A DNA stretch of 64,000 nucleotides from Chara braunii (GCA_003427395.1 BFEA01000460.1:982317-1046316), one strand, 5' to 3'; numbered from the stretch's first letter, positions 32,036 to 43,838 are shown. Notes: generated from the sequence alone by a model not told the origin. Made by a program: numbers and translations.

Positions 32036-33700
32036 TCTACCACCTATGGAGAAAGGGCCTCTACCGCCTTGCACGGGACCATTACCCCTACCTCCCACAT
32101 GGTAGCTACCTTCGCCACCACCCCTCTGGGCAGCGGCTCCTCTTCCCCCACCTCGGTCGCGATCTCCTCTACCTCTACCACGGCCGCGTCCTCCCTGTGC
32201 CCTGCCCCGCGGGCGACAAGAGCTGCAAAGTCCCCTCCCTTGGCTAAGCGATTGTTCCTATCCTCATCTAGACCGTAGTCTATCTGATCGTAGGTTGCGA
32301 CTCAACACCTCCTTCCTCAAATGTGACGAGTAAATTATCTTTCCCTATTATGTTTCTGACAATAGTTCTATCCCTCCATTTCTTTCCCGGCTGCAGGTCC
32401 GTTGACTAATGGCAATATTGGGCCTCCTGCAGGATCCACTGTGAACTTGTTGAGCTTCTCCTAGGTCATCCCCTTTTCCTTCGTGTGGGGATACAATGAG
32501 TTCTTAGGGGATCAAGGAGCACCCTAGCAAAGTTGTTCAGGATTTGTGCAAGAGTCAGTCCGTGGTCCGAACATTGCAATAGCTCACCCATGGTGTCTTT
32601 GAGTGTTGACGCACTCTTCCACTTGCGGTTGCTAATGTTGAGGATCATGGACTTTGTCCTACAAGGCAGGTTCTTGTCCTCGAACCTTTCTCTCAGGGCC
32701 TTGAAAAAATCTTCTTTGCGCATCTTCTAAGAATATTGAACCATGGATGTACAGCCGGCCTCTTTCATTAGAGAGATCGCAAAACTAATTGATTCCCATA
32801 ACAGAATCGAACTCGCCATTAGCACACGGTCCAATATGGTATTTTCTCCGCATACAGGTAGGTGTCCAGTGTTGCTTCCATGTCAGGGTATATTCACCTT
32901 CATCTTTTGCCTGGTCTCCTCCACATCTTGGTCTCTCTCCTTCTCGAGACCATTTCCCTTCTCGTCTCCATCATCACCATCGTCTCCTCCATCTCCTCCC
33001 CCGCCACCAATCTTTAACTTCCTTACTACAGCAGGGTCGGACAACTTTTGGTAGAGGGCTTTATCTAATTGTTCTATATATTCAAATATACGCCGGTCAA
33101 TTTGTTGTGATGCACTACGCAGGAAGTTATTCCAAACGCCTTCGAATTCCCTTGGTGCAACTCTATTCTATTAATGGTCCGATGAAGTGCAACAAGCTCG
33201 TCGTTAGTATGGAGAAGATTTTATGTTAGGAAGGAGAGTCTTTCCTCTGTGGCAGCCTGTTTCCCTTTGTGTTCCTGCAACATCTTCTGCAACCTCCGCC
33301 CCTCCTCTTTCATCCTTTTCTTGCCATTATATTCCTGCCTTTTTGCCACCACCATCTCATTATTCAATTATGCTTTCTTGTCCTCTAGGAGTAAGTTTAT
33401 TTTTGCCTCGTCCGCTGCTGAGGCCATCTTTATGACAATGGCATTTTTCTCCTCTTCCGTTTCTTCTAGGAACTCCGCCCGGTAACCGAACTGACCCATC
33501 CGACCGTGCCTGGCTGCTCTCAGCCCTTTCCTCCTGCGGTTGAGTTCTCCTTTCCAGCCCTTCTTCCTCCTCTTCTTCTTCTTGTTCTTCCTCCTCCAAT
33601 TCTTCTCCTTTTCTTTCATCCTTCTCCATTTTTTCTTTTTTCTTCTAATAACTTCTTTACTTCCTCCTCCGTTCTCTTCTTTTCCTCCTCCCTCTACTTT
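32036..33700 (-). pseudogene. gag: gag-like gene M with coiled coil and RGG-like region
   Basis: Going 5' to 3' on the minus strand, a Glu/Lys-rich coiled-coil-like region (about 33700-33250) holds RMGQFGYRAEFLEETEEEKN and SAADEAKINLLLEDKKA. A linker follows. Next is a capsid-like segment at about 32880-32466 with FFKALRERFEDKNLPCRTKS, LKDTMGELLQCSDHGLTLAQ and RVLLDPLRTHCIPTRR. It ends in a Gly/Arg-rich stretch (about 32220-32040) with GGRGRGRGRGDRDRGGGRG readable in one frame. Several frameshifts and stops are present. The upstream LTR-J and primer site support its being the gag of a minus-strand LTR element. The lineage is not clear to me. Confidence 0.6.
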
Positions 33701-34371
33701 TGTTTCCTCAACCAGGCGGTGATCTATCTTTGCCTACTCTTCGGCTGTATAAACCTGTGTCGACTTCCCAGACTTCAAAATCGCATGTGAAAAGATTGTT
33801 CGTTGGAAGCCGAGCGGAAAGATAAACCGAAGGAGGGGGGCCTAGAGTACGGACACGGCCAGAAGTGAAAACATGGGGTAATCATCCATGGCGATTAAAA
33901 GCACAGGTATGTTGCCACCACCTCCTCACCACGTAGACCTACCTCCTACCACGAATTACTTAACTCTTGAGTGGGACCAACTTTCACTGGTTGCCGAATA
34001 CCCTTCGCACAATGTCTACTGCCTTCTTCTTCCCAAAACTATAAGTTGACTGGTTGATAGACTCAAGGGAAATCGCATATTGGACCAGCCCAGCAGCAGC
34101 CACACCACGATGTGGAAGGTCCCAACCACTAAGACAATTCAGCAAGCAATACAGGGCTTAGGGAAGCAATTCACTTCACTCAATGAACGTTCCCTTGGTG
34201 AAGCTCCACAATCGCTCCAATGCTCCAACACAGCAGGTACGTAATCACCAACCCAACTGGCCACTTCCTCTTCATCCTACCTTCCCCTCTTCGTCAGACT
34301 TCTCCCCACTCACTTCTCATTCTCGCCCGTCTTAATCGTTGTCAGCAATATCCAGTGGATGCAGCAAACTT
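33701..34371 (-). other. leader of element M
   Basis: No coding is recognisable between the primer site at 34372 and the start of the gag-like frame. It is taken as untranslated leader by position. Confidence 0.5.
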
Positions 34372-34385
34372 CTGCTCTGACACCA
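34372..34385 (-). other. primer-binding site of element M
   Basis: On the minus strand TGGTGTCAGAGCAG begins three bases after the LTR-J end (TTTATTGCA at 34389). It is one substitution from the standard TGGTATCAGAGC site for initiator tRNA-Met. It fixes the minus orientation of the LTR and of M. Confidence 0.85.
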
Positions 34386-34388
34386 GTT

Positions 34389-35425
34389 TGCAATAAACCT
34401 CCCAGTTCACCACCAATGAGCACACACAATCACACACCATTCACGAACGAGATCACACGAAGTTCACAGTGAAGACCAAAGAGGTGAAGACTAGGTAAGC
34501 GCAGTTTCATAATCTCAAACAAATTATCATACGAGCAATTGAGAGTTTCAATCGCAAGCGCTCAATAGCGCAGATCCAAGTAACCAGTATCTTCATTCAT
34601 GCAACTGTCTTTCACACTGCTCCTTTCTCCCCTTTCTTGGTCTTCTCTCTGCCTACTAACACCATTCACGAACGAGATCACACTAAGTCTTCACTCCCAA
34701 CCTGCACGCACTCACACTCTCTACTATTCAAGGACCAACTCTGAATACACCCACACCTAGCTCTACTAACCCCTTTGAGGTCTACTACTAACCACTAGGC
34801 ACTGGCACAACTGTGGCTGCCTTCCCTCTCCCAGCGACGGGGCAGCTATGGCTGTTCCCTCTTGCAGCTCCCTGGCTCAGCATTGCGCCCCTCACAATAG
34901 CGCACAAGTAGCCCAACACTTCCACACTTCATGTGAATGAGCAATCTGCCCGAATGACGAGGTTGGGCAGTCCTTATTGTCTCGGATTGAGCTTCAACTC
35001 GTCCCAGCCTCTACTTCTTGGTTCTTGACTTTGTTCTTGTTCCACATCCCCACGGCCTGTTTGCTTCAGAATGTCAGGGCCTGGTACTTTACCCGAATTT
35101 TCATTGGTGTGCTGCTGCTTGGGCCTGTGACTCACGACTTTTCAATTGTGGAACATGACTTTTGACTGTGAATTGTGACTCTTGCCTCTAGGACACGAGT
35201 TTTGCTTGGGAAAGTGTCCTTTGCCGGTCTGATGTGACTTTTTACTATGAGACGTGACTTCTGCCCTTGGGATGTGACTGTTCATCGGGTAACATTTTGG
35301 ACTTGACTCCGAAGGTACCCTACTGTGACTTTTGAAACGGCCGACTTGGCCTTTCTTGGCCTAGGCCTTTGACCCTGAAATTCGAATTTAGGGTCTTAAT
35401 CGGGGAAGTCCTTTCATTTGCTTTT
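34389..35425 (-). mobile_element. LTR-J, 5' LTR of element M
   Basis: This matches 41310-42683 in inverted orientation, sharing TGAAAGG.CTTCC, GACCCTAAATTCGAATTT, CCTAGGCCAAGAAAGGCC, CATTCTGAAGCAAACAGG and GTGTGATTGTGTG. The segment 35120-35345 carries about nine TGACT motifs on the plus strand. The antisense (plus) strand has GACTAG|GTAAGCGCAG at 34494, a splice-donor-like motif at the same place as in the other copy. The extreme 5' end is uncertain. Confidence 0.8.
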
Positions 35426-35444
35426 CTTTTTCTTTTCTCATCTT

Positions 35445-36027
35445 TTATCCCCGTTTTTATGCCCCGAGTGACGTCATTCCCGAGAACGTGTAGGAAGAAG
35501 GAAACAAAAGGGAAAAAGAAAGAAAACAAAGATTTGCATGTGATCACGACCCATCCAAGGATCACTATAGGCAAACCTTGGGAACAAAAGGGGATTGATG
35601 AGAAGACATGGGATGAGCGTAAGGCAGCCGGCCAATGCTTCAAATGTGGTGACCTCGACCACATTGTTCCCTTTTGTCCCAACAATCGGTACCCAAAAGG
35701 GAACAACCAGTAGAGGTAGCAGTTGCCTCTATAGGGACTGAGGATGGAAGCAGACTGTCAAACTCCCCAGAGGTCGCAATGGCAAAGATTGAGATGGTAG
35801 AAAGCCCCCACTTAGCTCGTCGCCCGGAGGTTGGTTATGTTAGAACCTCTCCAGGTGGTTCCCTCACAAGCATAGGTGATGTACTGATCACTCGTCGCCC
35901 TAAGGCCGAGATGAAGAAGAAAAAAGGGCAGTTGCTAATTGCAAACGTAGAGGTCAGTAGAGTAAGAGTGGGCGCATTAAACCACCACTACCTCTGCCAG
36001 CCTAAAGTCGATTTTCCGGGGAGTTAG
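35445..36027 (+). pseudogene. gag-pol: element J gag zinc knuckle and start of pol
   Basis: The frame to 35713 ends with a perfect C-x2-C-x4-H-x4-C knuckle, CFKCGDLDHIVPFC (about 35637-35678), preceded by GIDEKTWDERKAAGQ. After the stop, a second frame (35674-36027) covers a non-conserved linker with repeated ARRPEVGY and TRRPKAEM segments. The N-terminal gag is missing because the sequence begins abruptly at the head of the minus-strand LTR-J. Confidence 0.75.
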
Positions 36028-36350
36028 GGCCGTGAACGGCGCGGGGTCGGCGACCAAAAAAAACAAAAAAAAACAACTGAAGTTGTGAAAAAGTCGGCGC
36101 ACGGTTTTCAATTCAGGCGCTGCACGTTTGATCTTCTTTTGTTCTCTTTTGTGGGGAAAAAAACGAGAAAAGCTACGTTGTGATCCTTGTAGCACAACAC
36201 GGAAATATACACCACACTCATCCATGCGTGTCAGGGGCAGTGGATTTAGGCACGAAAGGCGGTGGGACCTGCAGCTACGTTCTCGTTTTTTTTTTTGGGT
36301 ACCAAAAAAAAAAAGAACGAAGTGAGGCCAACCCTGTACTACCGTTAGGC
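36028..36350. other. A/T-run-rich insert in element J
   Basis: Protease coding is interrupted by about 320 bp with A8-A11 runs and inverted pieces (AACGAGAAAAGCTACG near 36160 against CTACGTTCTCGTTTTTT near 36275). GTTAGGgCC and GTTAGGCC occur at the two borders (about 36025 and 36346), which hints at a target duplication but is imperfect. It may be a small non-autonomous insertion. Confidence 0.4.
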
Positions 36351-37443
36351 CGAAGGTGAAATACTAATATCGGCCTATCGGTCCCCCTTACTTTACGACG
36401 TCGGGGGTAGTGGTGGTTTAATAGGCAGTGGGTCAACACGCAGTTATATTAGCAACAAAGGGTTGTAGAAGATGTGCCTAGGGATGAAGGTTCATAAGTT
36501 AGACCAGCCCGTTGCGAGTAAGTTAGCGGATAGCATGGAGATGATAGTAGATAGTTATGTTGAAGGGGTTAGGGCATACCTACGGTTGGAGGCAGTGGGT
36601 AAGGTAGAATGTGTTCTGCACTCCCTCGCACTCTTAGTGGAAGGCAACCTCCTTTTTGACATGATCTTAGGGACTGATTGGGGCGATGTCGTGGATGCAA
36701 ACATAAAACAGGGTGAGCATGAGTGTTGTTTGCCTAGTCCCCTAGGTAAGAAGAAGAAAGTGCGTTTGTTCCATGCATCCGACGTAGAAAATAACATGTC
36801 CCTTTGTTGTATGAGTGCCCCCGCGTTCCCCCGTCATGTGGTCAAGAATGACCTCGCCGATCAAGTGTTTGTTGCATATGTGCGCCCAGTGAGTGCAGAA
36901 AAGAAAGAGGAGGAGTCGATACCTTCCAATGCGCAAAAATTGCTTCGTGAGTTCGCAGATGTGGGAGAGGCCCCGAGTGGAGTGGTTGAGACAGAAAGCA
37001 AGCACCGAATAGAGTTGGAACTAGGTAGCCGGATCCCCAAGGGCCCCATCTATTGGATGTCTCCAGAAGAGCTTGACGAACTGCGGAAGGAATTGGATGA
37101 GTTGATCGAAAAGGGGGTGGATTAGACCAAGCTCCTGACCGTTCGGTGCACCAGTTTTGTTTTATAGGGGACTCAACGCCACAACAATTAAGAAGCCTGA
37201 GCCATTGCTGATCTCTTAGACCAAGTTCAAGGTTGTAGATATTTTTTGAAAATGGATTTGAATTTTGAAGTCAGGCTACCATGAGATTGAGATATTGCCC
37301 ATGGATCGGCACAAAACGACTTTCTGGACCCGGTACGGCCACTATGAGTTTGTGGTAATGTCGTTTGGGCTGACGAACGCTCCTGCAACTTTCAAGAGAT
37401 CTATGAATGAGCTCTTTCGTGAATGGCTTGATAAGTTTGTTGC
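36351..37443 (+). pseudogene. pol: element J protease and RT, first part
   Basis: The protease block LIGSGSTRSYISNKGL (about 36420-36467) has Gly in place of the catalytic Asp of LxDSGS. A 217-codon frame (36472-37125) continues with FDMILGTDWGDVVDANIK and VFVAYVRPVSAEKK, then the pre-RT ELELGSRIPKGPIYWMSPEE. RT continues after stops with YFLKMDLN, then [20 protein letters not shown] and [15 protein letters not shown] (37265-37443). It is cut at [11 protein letters not shown] by LTR-I. The frameshifts and the Asp loss make it a pseudogene. Confidence 0.8.
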
Positions 37444-38702
37444 TGTAACGACCCGCCATAACGGAGACTGAGAACACTGCTGATTTTTGAAGTTTCGCCG
37501 ATGGAATGGATGCCTTGATGAGATTCCCGCATTGTGCTGTGTTTTCTAAGTTTGTATGTGTGCGCTCCTGTTGACTTGAGTGGCTGTCTGAGTGCTTGTC
37601 GGCATGATTGTGTGTGTGACCTGCAAGGGTACTTGCTTGTTTGGTAGGCGAGTAGGGCCGATACTTGCCAGTGGTCGTGGCATTGAGGGTTGCAGCAGGG
37701 AAAACACTCGAGTAGCGGAGCCAGGGGCCCACAATGCTTGGAGCAGCCGAAAAACACTCGAGTAGCAGTTAGGCCGGTGCCGCACCCAGTAGATGTGTCG
37801 GGTACTCGAGGCCGAGCAGAAGAAGACAAAGTTGGCATTTTTAGAGGCCCTGTAGCAGTAGGATAGGTCTAGGCCGGTACCAGTCCACCAGTCTGAGTCT
37901 AGAGCATGTGAAGGCAATATCAGAGTCTGCAATGATGTTTCCTCCCATGTGCAGGCAATATCAAAGTCTGCAAAGATGTTTACCGGTTGCTTGGGAGGCC
38001 GAGTGGCTTGGAAGTCATCGCCCAAGAGGCAAGCAGGCCGCTATATCAAGAGGCTGAGGCAAGAGCTCGACCTCATTCTTCAATGTGCAAGTTTGGCGAC
38101 ACGCTGCTGGAGCGCCGACAGGAGTAGCACTGGGTACTGCAGCACTGTTGGGAGGAAGAAGCCGAGAGCTTCCACCTTGGCTATGGTGCTCTACCAGCAG
38201 GAGGAGGGAGCAGGGGACCAAGGAGGAGAGTGGTGAGGTACTTGGCTATGGTGGACACCATTTTCATCATCTTGTTAGGCGCTGCATCTGGAAGGCCCCA
38301 GTTGGGGTAGTGCTGCATCAAGGAAGCTTGGGACAGAGTCAGGCATGGCGGTTGAGTGGGCAGCGGCATAGCTTAATGGTGTTGACCTTGGGATGGAAGG
38401 GCGACGACATAGCTGCTTTGGGTTGTCCTTTGGACAGGAGGGTAGAGCCCTCAGTGCTCCGCCATAGCCTTGGCGTGTATGTAGAGGAAGAGGAAGGGTG
38501 GCCATGCCTATGGTGGACCTCATGTTGTGCATAAATAGAAGTGGGATTCAGACATTGATTTTGGTTCAGCCATTCAACATTGTTATTGTTGTTTCTTGTT
38601 TGAATAAGATGGGAGGAGATAAGGAGGAGATTGGTTGGCGAAGAAGAAGAGCCTTGTCATTGGCATATGTTGGAGTACATCTTCTTCTTTTTAACTTCTT
38701 CT

Positions 38703-38734
<32 letters not shown>

Positions 38735-38842
38735 TTCTTCTTTCCCTCTCTCTCCTCTCAAGTTTATTCATTTCTTTTTGCAATTGGACGTCGTTGTACT
38801 TTCTGATGTATGTATACTTTGAAATTGGCCAGGATCGTAACA
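37444..38842 (+). mobile_element. solo LTR-I inside element J RT
   Basis: This unit runs from TGTAACGACCCGCC to GGATCGTAACA, 1399 bp. The flanks are TTGC (37440-37443) and TTGT (38843-38846). The uninterrupted second copy of the RT segment reads TTGCC at this position (about 39102-39106), which supports a 4-bp duplication with one later C-to-T change. It matches 48590-49860 over most of its length. A CTT microsatellite lies at 38682-38744. Strand is given by convention, because a solo LTR carries no coding sense. Confidence 0.85.
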
Positions 38843-39640
38843 TTGTCCTTTATTAAGATGATATACTGATCTTTAGTAAGAATTTGAGTGAACACGAGGT
38901 TGCATATATTTTTCGAAAATAGATTTGAAGTCAAAACTACTATAAGATTGTGGTATTGCTCGAGGATCGGCACAAAAAGGTTTTCCGGACCCGGGAAGGC
39001 AACTATGAGTTTGTGGTATTGTCGTTTGGGCTAACGAACGCTCCTGCAACTTTCCAGAGATGTATGAATGACCTCTTTCGTGAATGGCTTGATAAGTTTG
39101 TTGCCGTTTATTAAGATGAGTGAACATGAGGAGCACCTTCGAGTTGTGGTTAATTGGTTGCGTGAGGCGAAGTTTAAGATTAATCGAAAGAAGTGTAAAG
39201 GGCAAAGCGTCAGGTTTTGTACTTTGGACATATGGTAGATGGTGATGGGATCAAGTCGGAAGACGCCAAGGGCCTAACCTGTACACTAGCGGAAATGCGT
39301 TTTCTTTGGTCTGGCCAACTATTTGTGCAAGTTTGTTCGGAACTTTACGGTAATCGCTGCCCCATAGCGCAAATTGCTAAAGAAAGAAACTCTCTGGAAA
39401 TGGGATCAGGACTGCACTGCATCCTCTAAGCGTATGAAGAAGTGTTTGATTAACTACCCAGTGTTTAGTCGCGGACCACTGACGCCAATCAATACGGGAT
39501 CTGTGTTGTACTCCAGCAAGACGATGGAAATGGTTACAGACCTGTGGAATTTGTCTTGTAGACTGCCTAGTGAAAAGGTCGTCGCTTCCGCCTATGAGAG
39601 AGTGTTGTTTGCTCTACGAGAAGCTCTGAGCCATTGGTGA
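38843..39640 (+). pseudogene. pol: element J RT, remainder, with partial duplication, and RNase H
   Basis: Directly after the LTR the catalytic motif survives as DDILIFSKNLSEHE, with a stop replacing the Leu of YLDD. Then RT sequence from CRYFLKMD-like to WLDKFVAV is repeated (38893-39110). In the repeat the stretch encoding YxDDILIF is deleted. Downstream scraps are WLREAKFKINRKKC, FGHMVDGDGIKSEDAK (about 39226-39270) and SEKVVASAYERVLFALREAL (39570-39640), the last being RNase H. Confidence 0.75.
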
Positions 39641-41220
39641 CACTATTTGCTAGGACGCCACTTCAAGCCCGGATGAAGCCCAATTTGACTACGTGGGCTT
39701 CGAGTTAAAGCAAGTAAAAGGGAAGTACAATGTCGTTGTCGATGCTCTAAGCAGAAGAGCCGACTTTCTCGGTGTTATTGTCACATATCTAGATGCAAGC
39801 ACCGAACTGCAAGAGAAAATTAAGTCTGGCTATGCAAGTGATCCCCAGTCTATAGCCAGCTGATTGGCAGGGTGTAGACAACACCGCACTAAGTCCCAAT
39901 TTGTAGGGTGACGCGGGGACTGCTGTTTGGGAAAACAAATGTCCATGATCGATTGTGCATCCTGAAGAGCGAAGACATTTGTAGCATCATACCAGGGGAA
40001 AACCGTGACGCAAGGGGCACTTCGGATGGAGGAAGGCCAATGCGAACCTCCTACGCTCCTAGACGTGGCCGGGAATGAAGCATGACTACATTTCCTACGT
40101 GCAAGGTTGCGAGGTATGTTCAAGGAACAGGAGCCTCCCCTTGTGTTGCTTAAATCGCTGCCTATTACATCGGAACCCGGGGACTCCGTGTCTATAGACT
40201 TCATGAACACTAAAGTGAAAAGCAAGAATGGTAAAAGTCAGGTTATGGTTGTCGTAGACCGATTTCGTAAGTATGTCGGGTTCACTCTCTCCTGAAGCAA
40301 AAACCGATTTGGTGACTAGGGAATTCTCTAATCATTGGGTGGAAGACTTTATACATCCCTTGACTATTGTTAGTGACAGGGATACGCGGTTCACTGGTGA
40401 GCAGTGGCAGCAACTGATGAAGGTATACATGTCCAAATTGACCATGTCTTCGGGTAGACATCGTAAGACGAATGGTTAGACCCAGCAGATGAACAAGCTG
40501 CTGCAGCAATTGCTGCGTGTGTACATCCGGACATATCATATTGACTGGGATGAACATTTGCCGAAGGTTGCAACTGCCTATGATAACTTTGTGCATCTAG
40601 CTACGTCTGTAACACCTATTCAACTGCATCTTGGATGGCGCCCTCGTAGACCCATTGACTATCTGAAACCTGATCAAGTGAAGTGACTTCCGCCAGGGAC
40701 TAGGGAATTTGCCATTCAGTATTAGAAAGACCTAGAAAAGGTTAAAGAGAATATTAATAAAGCACAACATCAGATGATAGAACAGGCTAACAAGCACTAC
40801 AGGCCTTCACAATTTGTTGTAGAAGACTTGGTCCGAGTAAAGTCAAAAGAAATTCTCCCTGAGGAGAACATTTCCCTGAAATTGTTGCCTGCCTGTAGAG
40901 GACCGTGGCGGATTCTTGATGTGATTGGTCCTTCCTATGTTGTTGAGATTCCGCCACATTTGCACACTTACCTGGTGTTTCATGCATCAAAGTTACTGCC
41001 TTGCGTTAGTATTGAATTGTTTCCAACTCGCAGACGGATGACTCCCTCTGATATGAATGGAAAGTATGATGTAGATCGAATTGTCGAGGAAGATGTTTAC
41101 AGATCTGGGCGCAGGGGTAGGCAACAACGACAGTACAAGGTTAGATTTGCATATCAGGACCCTTCAAAAGATCACTGGTTACAAGAGATGAACTAATTGA
41201 GACGGCACCACATATTTTGT
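39641..41220 (+). pseudogene. pol: element J RNase H end, integrase and tail
   Basis: KGKYNVVVDALSRRADFLGV (39718-39777) ends RNase H. The integrase zinc region is degraded (39860-40110). The core shows SVSIDFMNTKVKSKNGKSQV, then VDRFRKYVGF, WVEDFIHPLTIVSDRDTRFT and RHRKTNG, a stop, TQQMNKLLQQLLR. The catalytic Glu of the usual GQTE block reads Gln. The C-terminus has HLGWRPRRPIDYLKPDQ, then SLKLLPACRGPWRILDVIGP and VFHASKLLPC. It ends in a chromodomain-like tail, DVDRIVEEDVYRSGRRGRQQ and YKVRFAYQ. At least five in-frame stops are present. Confidence 0.8.
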
Positions 41221-41745
41221 CTTAGTATGAGAGAGCTAAGAGAGGAATTGACATAGTTGATAGGTAAAGATGATACCTTTCTTTGAGGACCTCGAAATTA
41301 GGCCACCGAGAGTGAAAGGCCTTCCACGATTCAGACCCTAAATTCGAATTTCAGGGTCAAGGTCCTAGGCCAAGAAAGGCCTAGTCGGTCAGTTTCAGAG
41401 AAGTCACAGTTACCCTGGGGCACCTGATGAACAATCACATCCCTGGGGCAGAAGTTGCGTCTCGTAATGAAAAGGCATATCGAAAAAGTCACATCACATC
41501 CCAGGGCCAGTTTGAGAGAAGTCACGGTCGGGTACCTTAGGAGTCAAGTCCAACAGGCACCCGATGAACAATCATATCCCAGGGGTAGAAGTTGCGTCTC
41601 ATAATGAAAAGTCATATCGAAAAAGTCAATCTCATATTGTGTCTTAGTATCAGAGAGCTAAGAGAGGAATTGACATAGTTGATAGGTAAAGATGATACCT
41701 TTGTCGGAGGACCTCGAAATTAGGCCGTCGAGAGTGAAAGGCCTT
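41221..41745 (+). repeat. 422-bp tandem duplication across pol end and LTR-J start
   Basis: CTTAGTAT.AGAGAGCTAAGA followed by GGAATTGACATAGTTGATAG occurs at 41221 and at 41643. The duplicated block includes the likely purine tract (GAGAGCTAAGAGAGGAA) and the LTR start. The LTR head is therefore present twice. Confidence 0.85.
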
Positions 41746-42683
41746 CCACGAACAGAGAAGTCACAGTCAGGTACCTTAGGAGTAAAGTCCAACATGCACC
41801 CGATGAACAATCACATCCCAGGGGAAAAAGTTGCTTCTCATAATGAAAAGTCATATCGAAAAAGTCACATCCGACATGCAAGGGATACTTTCCCAAGCAG
41901 AACTCATGTCCCTGAGGCAAGAGTCACAATCCATAGTCAAAAGTCATGTTCCACAAGTGAAAAGTCGTGACTCACAGGCCCAAGCAGCAACACACCAATG
42001 AAAATTCGGGTAAAGTACCAGGCCCTGGCATTCTGAAGCAAACAGGTCATGGGGATGTGGAACCAAAACGAAGTCAAGCCCCAAGAAGCGGAGGCTGAGA
42101 CGAGTTGAAGCTCGGTTCAAGATAATATAAGGACAACCTAGCCTCCTCATTCAGGCAGATTGCTCATTCGCATGAAGTGTGGAAGTGTTGGTGCACTTGT
42201 GCGCTATTGTGAGGGGCGAAGCGCTGAGCCAGGGAGATGCACTGTAATAGGGAGAGAAAGGGAACAACCATAGCTGCCTCGACGCTGATAGAGGGAAGGC
42301 AACCATAGTTGCGGTTGTGCCTAGTGGTTAGTAGTAGGCCTCAGAGGCGTTTGTAGAGCTAGCAGTGGGTGTATTCGGAGTTGGTCCTGACTAGTAGAGA
42401 GTGTGAGTGCATGCAAGTAGGGAGTGAAGACAAAGGGAGATAGTAGGCAGAGCGAAGACCAAGAGAGGAGAGAAGAGCAATAGGAAAGACACCGACTGGT
42501 TACTTGAATCTGCGCTGTCAAGCGTTTGCGATTAAAACTCTCAATTTATCATATGATAATTTGTTGGATATTATAAAACTGCGCTTACCTCTTTGGCCTT
42601 CAGTGTGAACTTCGTGTGATCTCATTCATGAATGGTGTGTGATTGTGTGCGCTCATTGGTGGTGAACTGGGTGGTCCATTGCA
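41249..42683 (+). mobile_element. LTR-J, 3' LTR of element J
   Basis: The LTR probably starts TGACATAG at 41249, after a purine tract, and ends GGTCCATTGCA at 42683. It matches the minus-strand LTR at 34389-35425. It holds more than ten AGTCA words between 41398 and 41970. The antisense donor motif GCGCTTACCTCTTTGG lies at 42582. The next sequence is a minus-strand gag truncated at this LTR. Confidence 0.8.
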
Positions 42684-42732
42684 CAAAGAAGAAGGGAAGA
42701 AAAAATAAAACCGAAAAACTCTCATTATTACG

Positions 42733-43748
42733 AGTACTGGTCCCTCAACCAAGTGTCGAGAGCCTCATCCTTCTTATCACCCGAAAAGGTTGAGGGTGGT
42801 TTCGGTGGATTCTTGGGGTAACAAGGCTGCTGTTGTCCCGCTGGTGGGATCGGCTGCTGTGTAGCGCCAATCGTTGGACCTGAAGATGAAGAAGCAGCAG
42901 TATGTGCTGCTGCTGTTGAAGTACCACTTGGTAAACTGGTAAACTGAGACATAGTGGGACCTGTCATCACTGGTGAAGAGATCGGTGATGGAAAAGCTGG
43001 GGGCCGAAAACTTGACCCGCATGTTGGAGATGTGAAAGCCCTTCCCATCCACTGCATGGCACGCAGTATTTGGTCAAGGGTGTCCTGGATAGCATCCAAT
43101 TTGCTGTCCATGAAAGCATGCATGGACAGTAGACCTGCCTTGAGGATTTTGCTTGTGTCATCAAGGACGTTGTCATCTAACCCTGATATTCTAGCTTTGT
43201 CTGCCCTCCTATTCTCTTGTCTGGCTTTCCTATTTCTAATCTTTGTTTCTCTTTTGGTGGCTTCTCTAAGTTCCTTTTCTAACCGTAAGGGGATAAACTC
43301 CACTTGTCAGAGTTCAATGACCTCTCTTGTGTGTGGAGGTGGCGAGCTGTACTGCGAGCCCGCCATTTGACTAGAAGAATTGCTTCGTCCCATCCCGCTG
43401 GACGTGGACTGCGAACTGGTCGGCATGTCGAATGTCTGCTGACTAGAGGAAGCAGCGGAAGTAGCCATAGCTGCTACAGTGGCTGTTGACGCTGCAAACA
43501 ATTGCTCGGCTGCTGCTGCAGCTTCTCTAGGCCTATGCAAATGTTCAGCTACTACTTCTTGCCGTATAGCCTTCTCTCCCTCAGGTAATAAAGCTTGGTG
43601 CACAATTGAGATCCTAAGGGACTCCTGACATGTCACCCTTCTTCCTACAGCTCTATCTTTCCACTGCCTGGTCCACTCATCAGCTAGGTAGACGCTGTCT
43701 GCACTAGTGCCCTGACGGGGGCCTACCACAACATGTGTCTAACCGGGT
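42733..43748 (-). pseudogene. gag: gag O, 5' part, of the minus-strand LTR-A element P
   Basis: Two minus frames (43307-43729 and 42728-43303), separated by one stop, give a Gag N-terminus similar to that of element F. Its blocks are SADSVYLADEWTRQWKDR, an Ala/Ser-rich stretch, REVIEL followed by QVEFIPLRLEKELREATKRE, NRKARQENRRADKARISGLD, SMHAFMDSKLDAIQDTLDQI, and YPKNPPKPPSTFSGDKKDEA followed by LDTWLR. F has the equivalents SLHAHVDSRLDFMQNSLDQI and YPKTPMKPPLAFSGEKKDEE. Coding stops at about 42740, where the 3' LTR-J of element J abuts. Upstream it leads into leader sequence broken at 43766. Confidence 0.8.
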
Positions 43749-43836
43749 TGAAAAATAAATAAAAACAAGTGGACCCCGCCACGGCTACGCCGTGGCACAC
43801 AGCAACACTTGCTAATGGCGTCTTATTTTTTTTTTC

Positions 43837-43838
<2 letters not shown>

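Noticed and set aside
31438-32043. A 201-codon minus frame taken as one intact protein
   Set aside because: The Cys/His motifs lie in changing frames. Shifts fall in A-runs, so the long frame mixes true and wrong readings.
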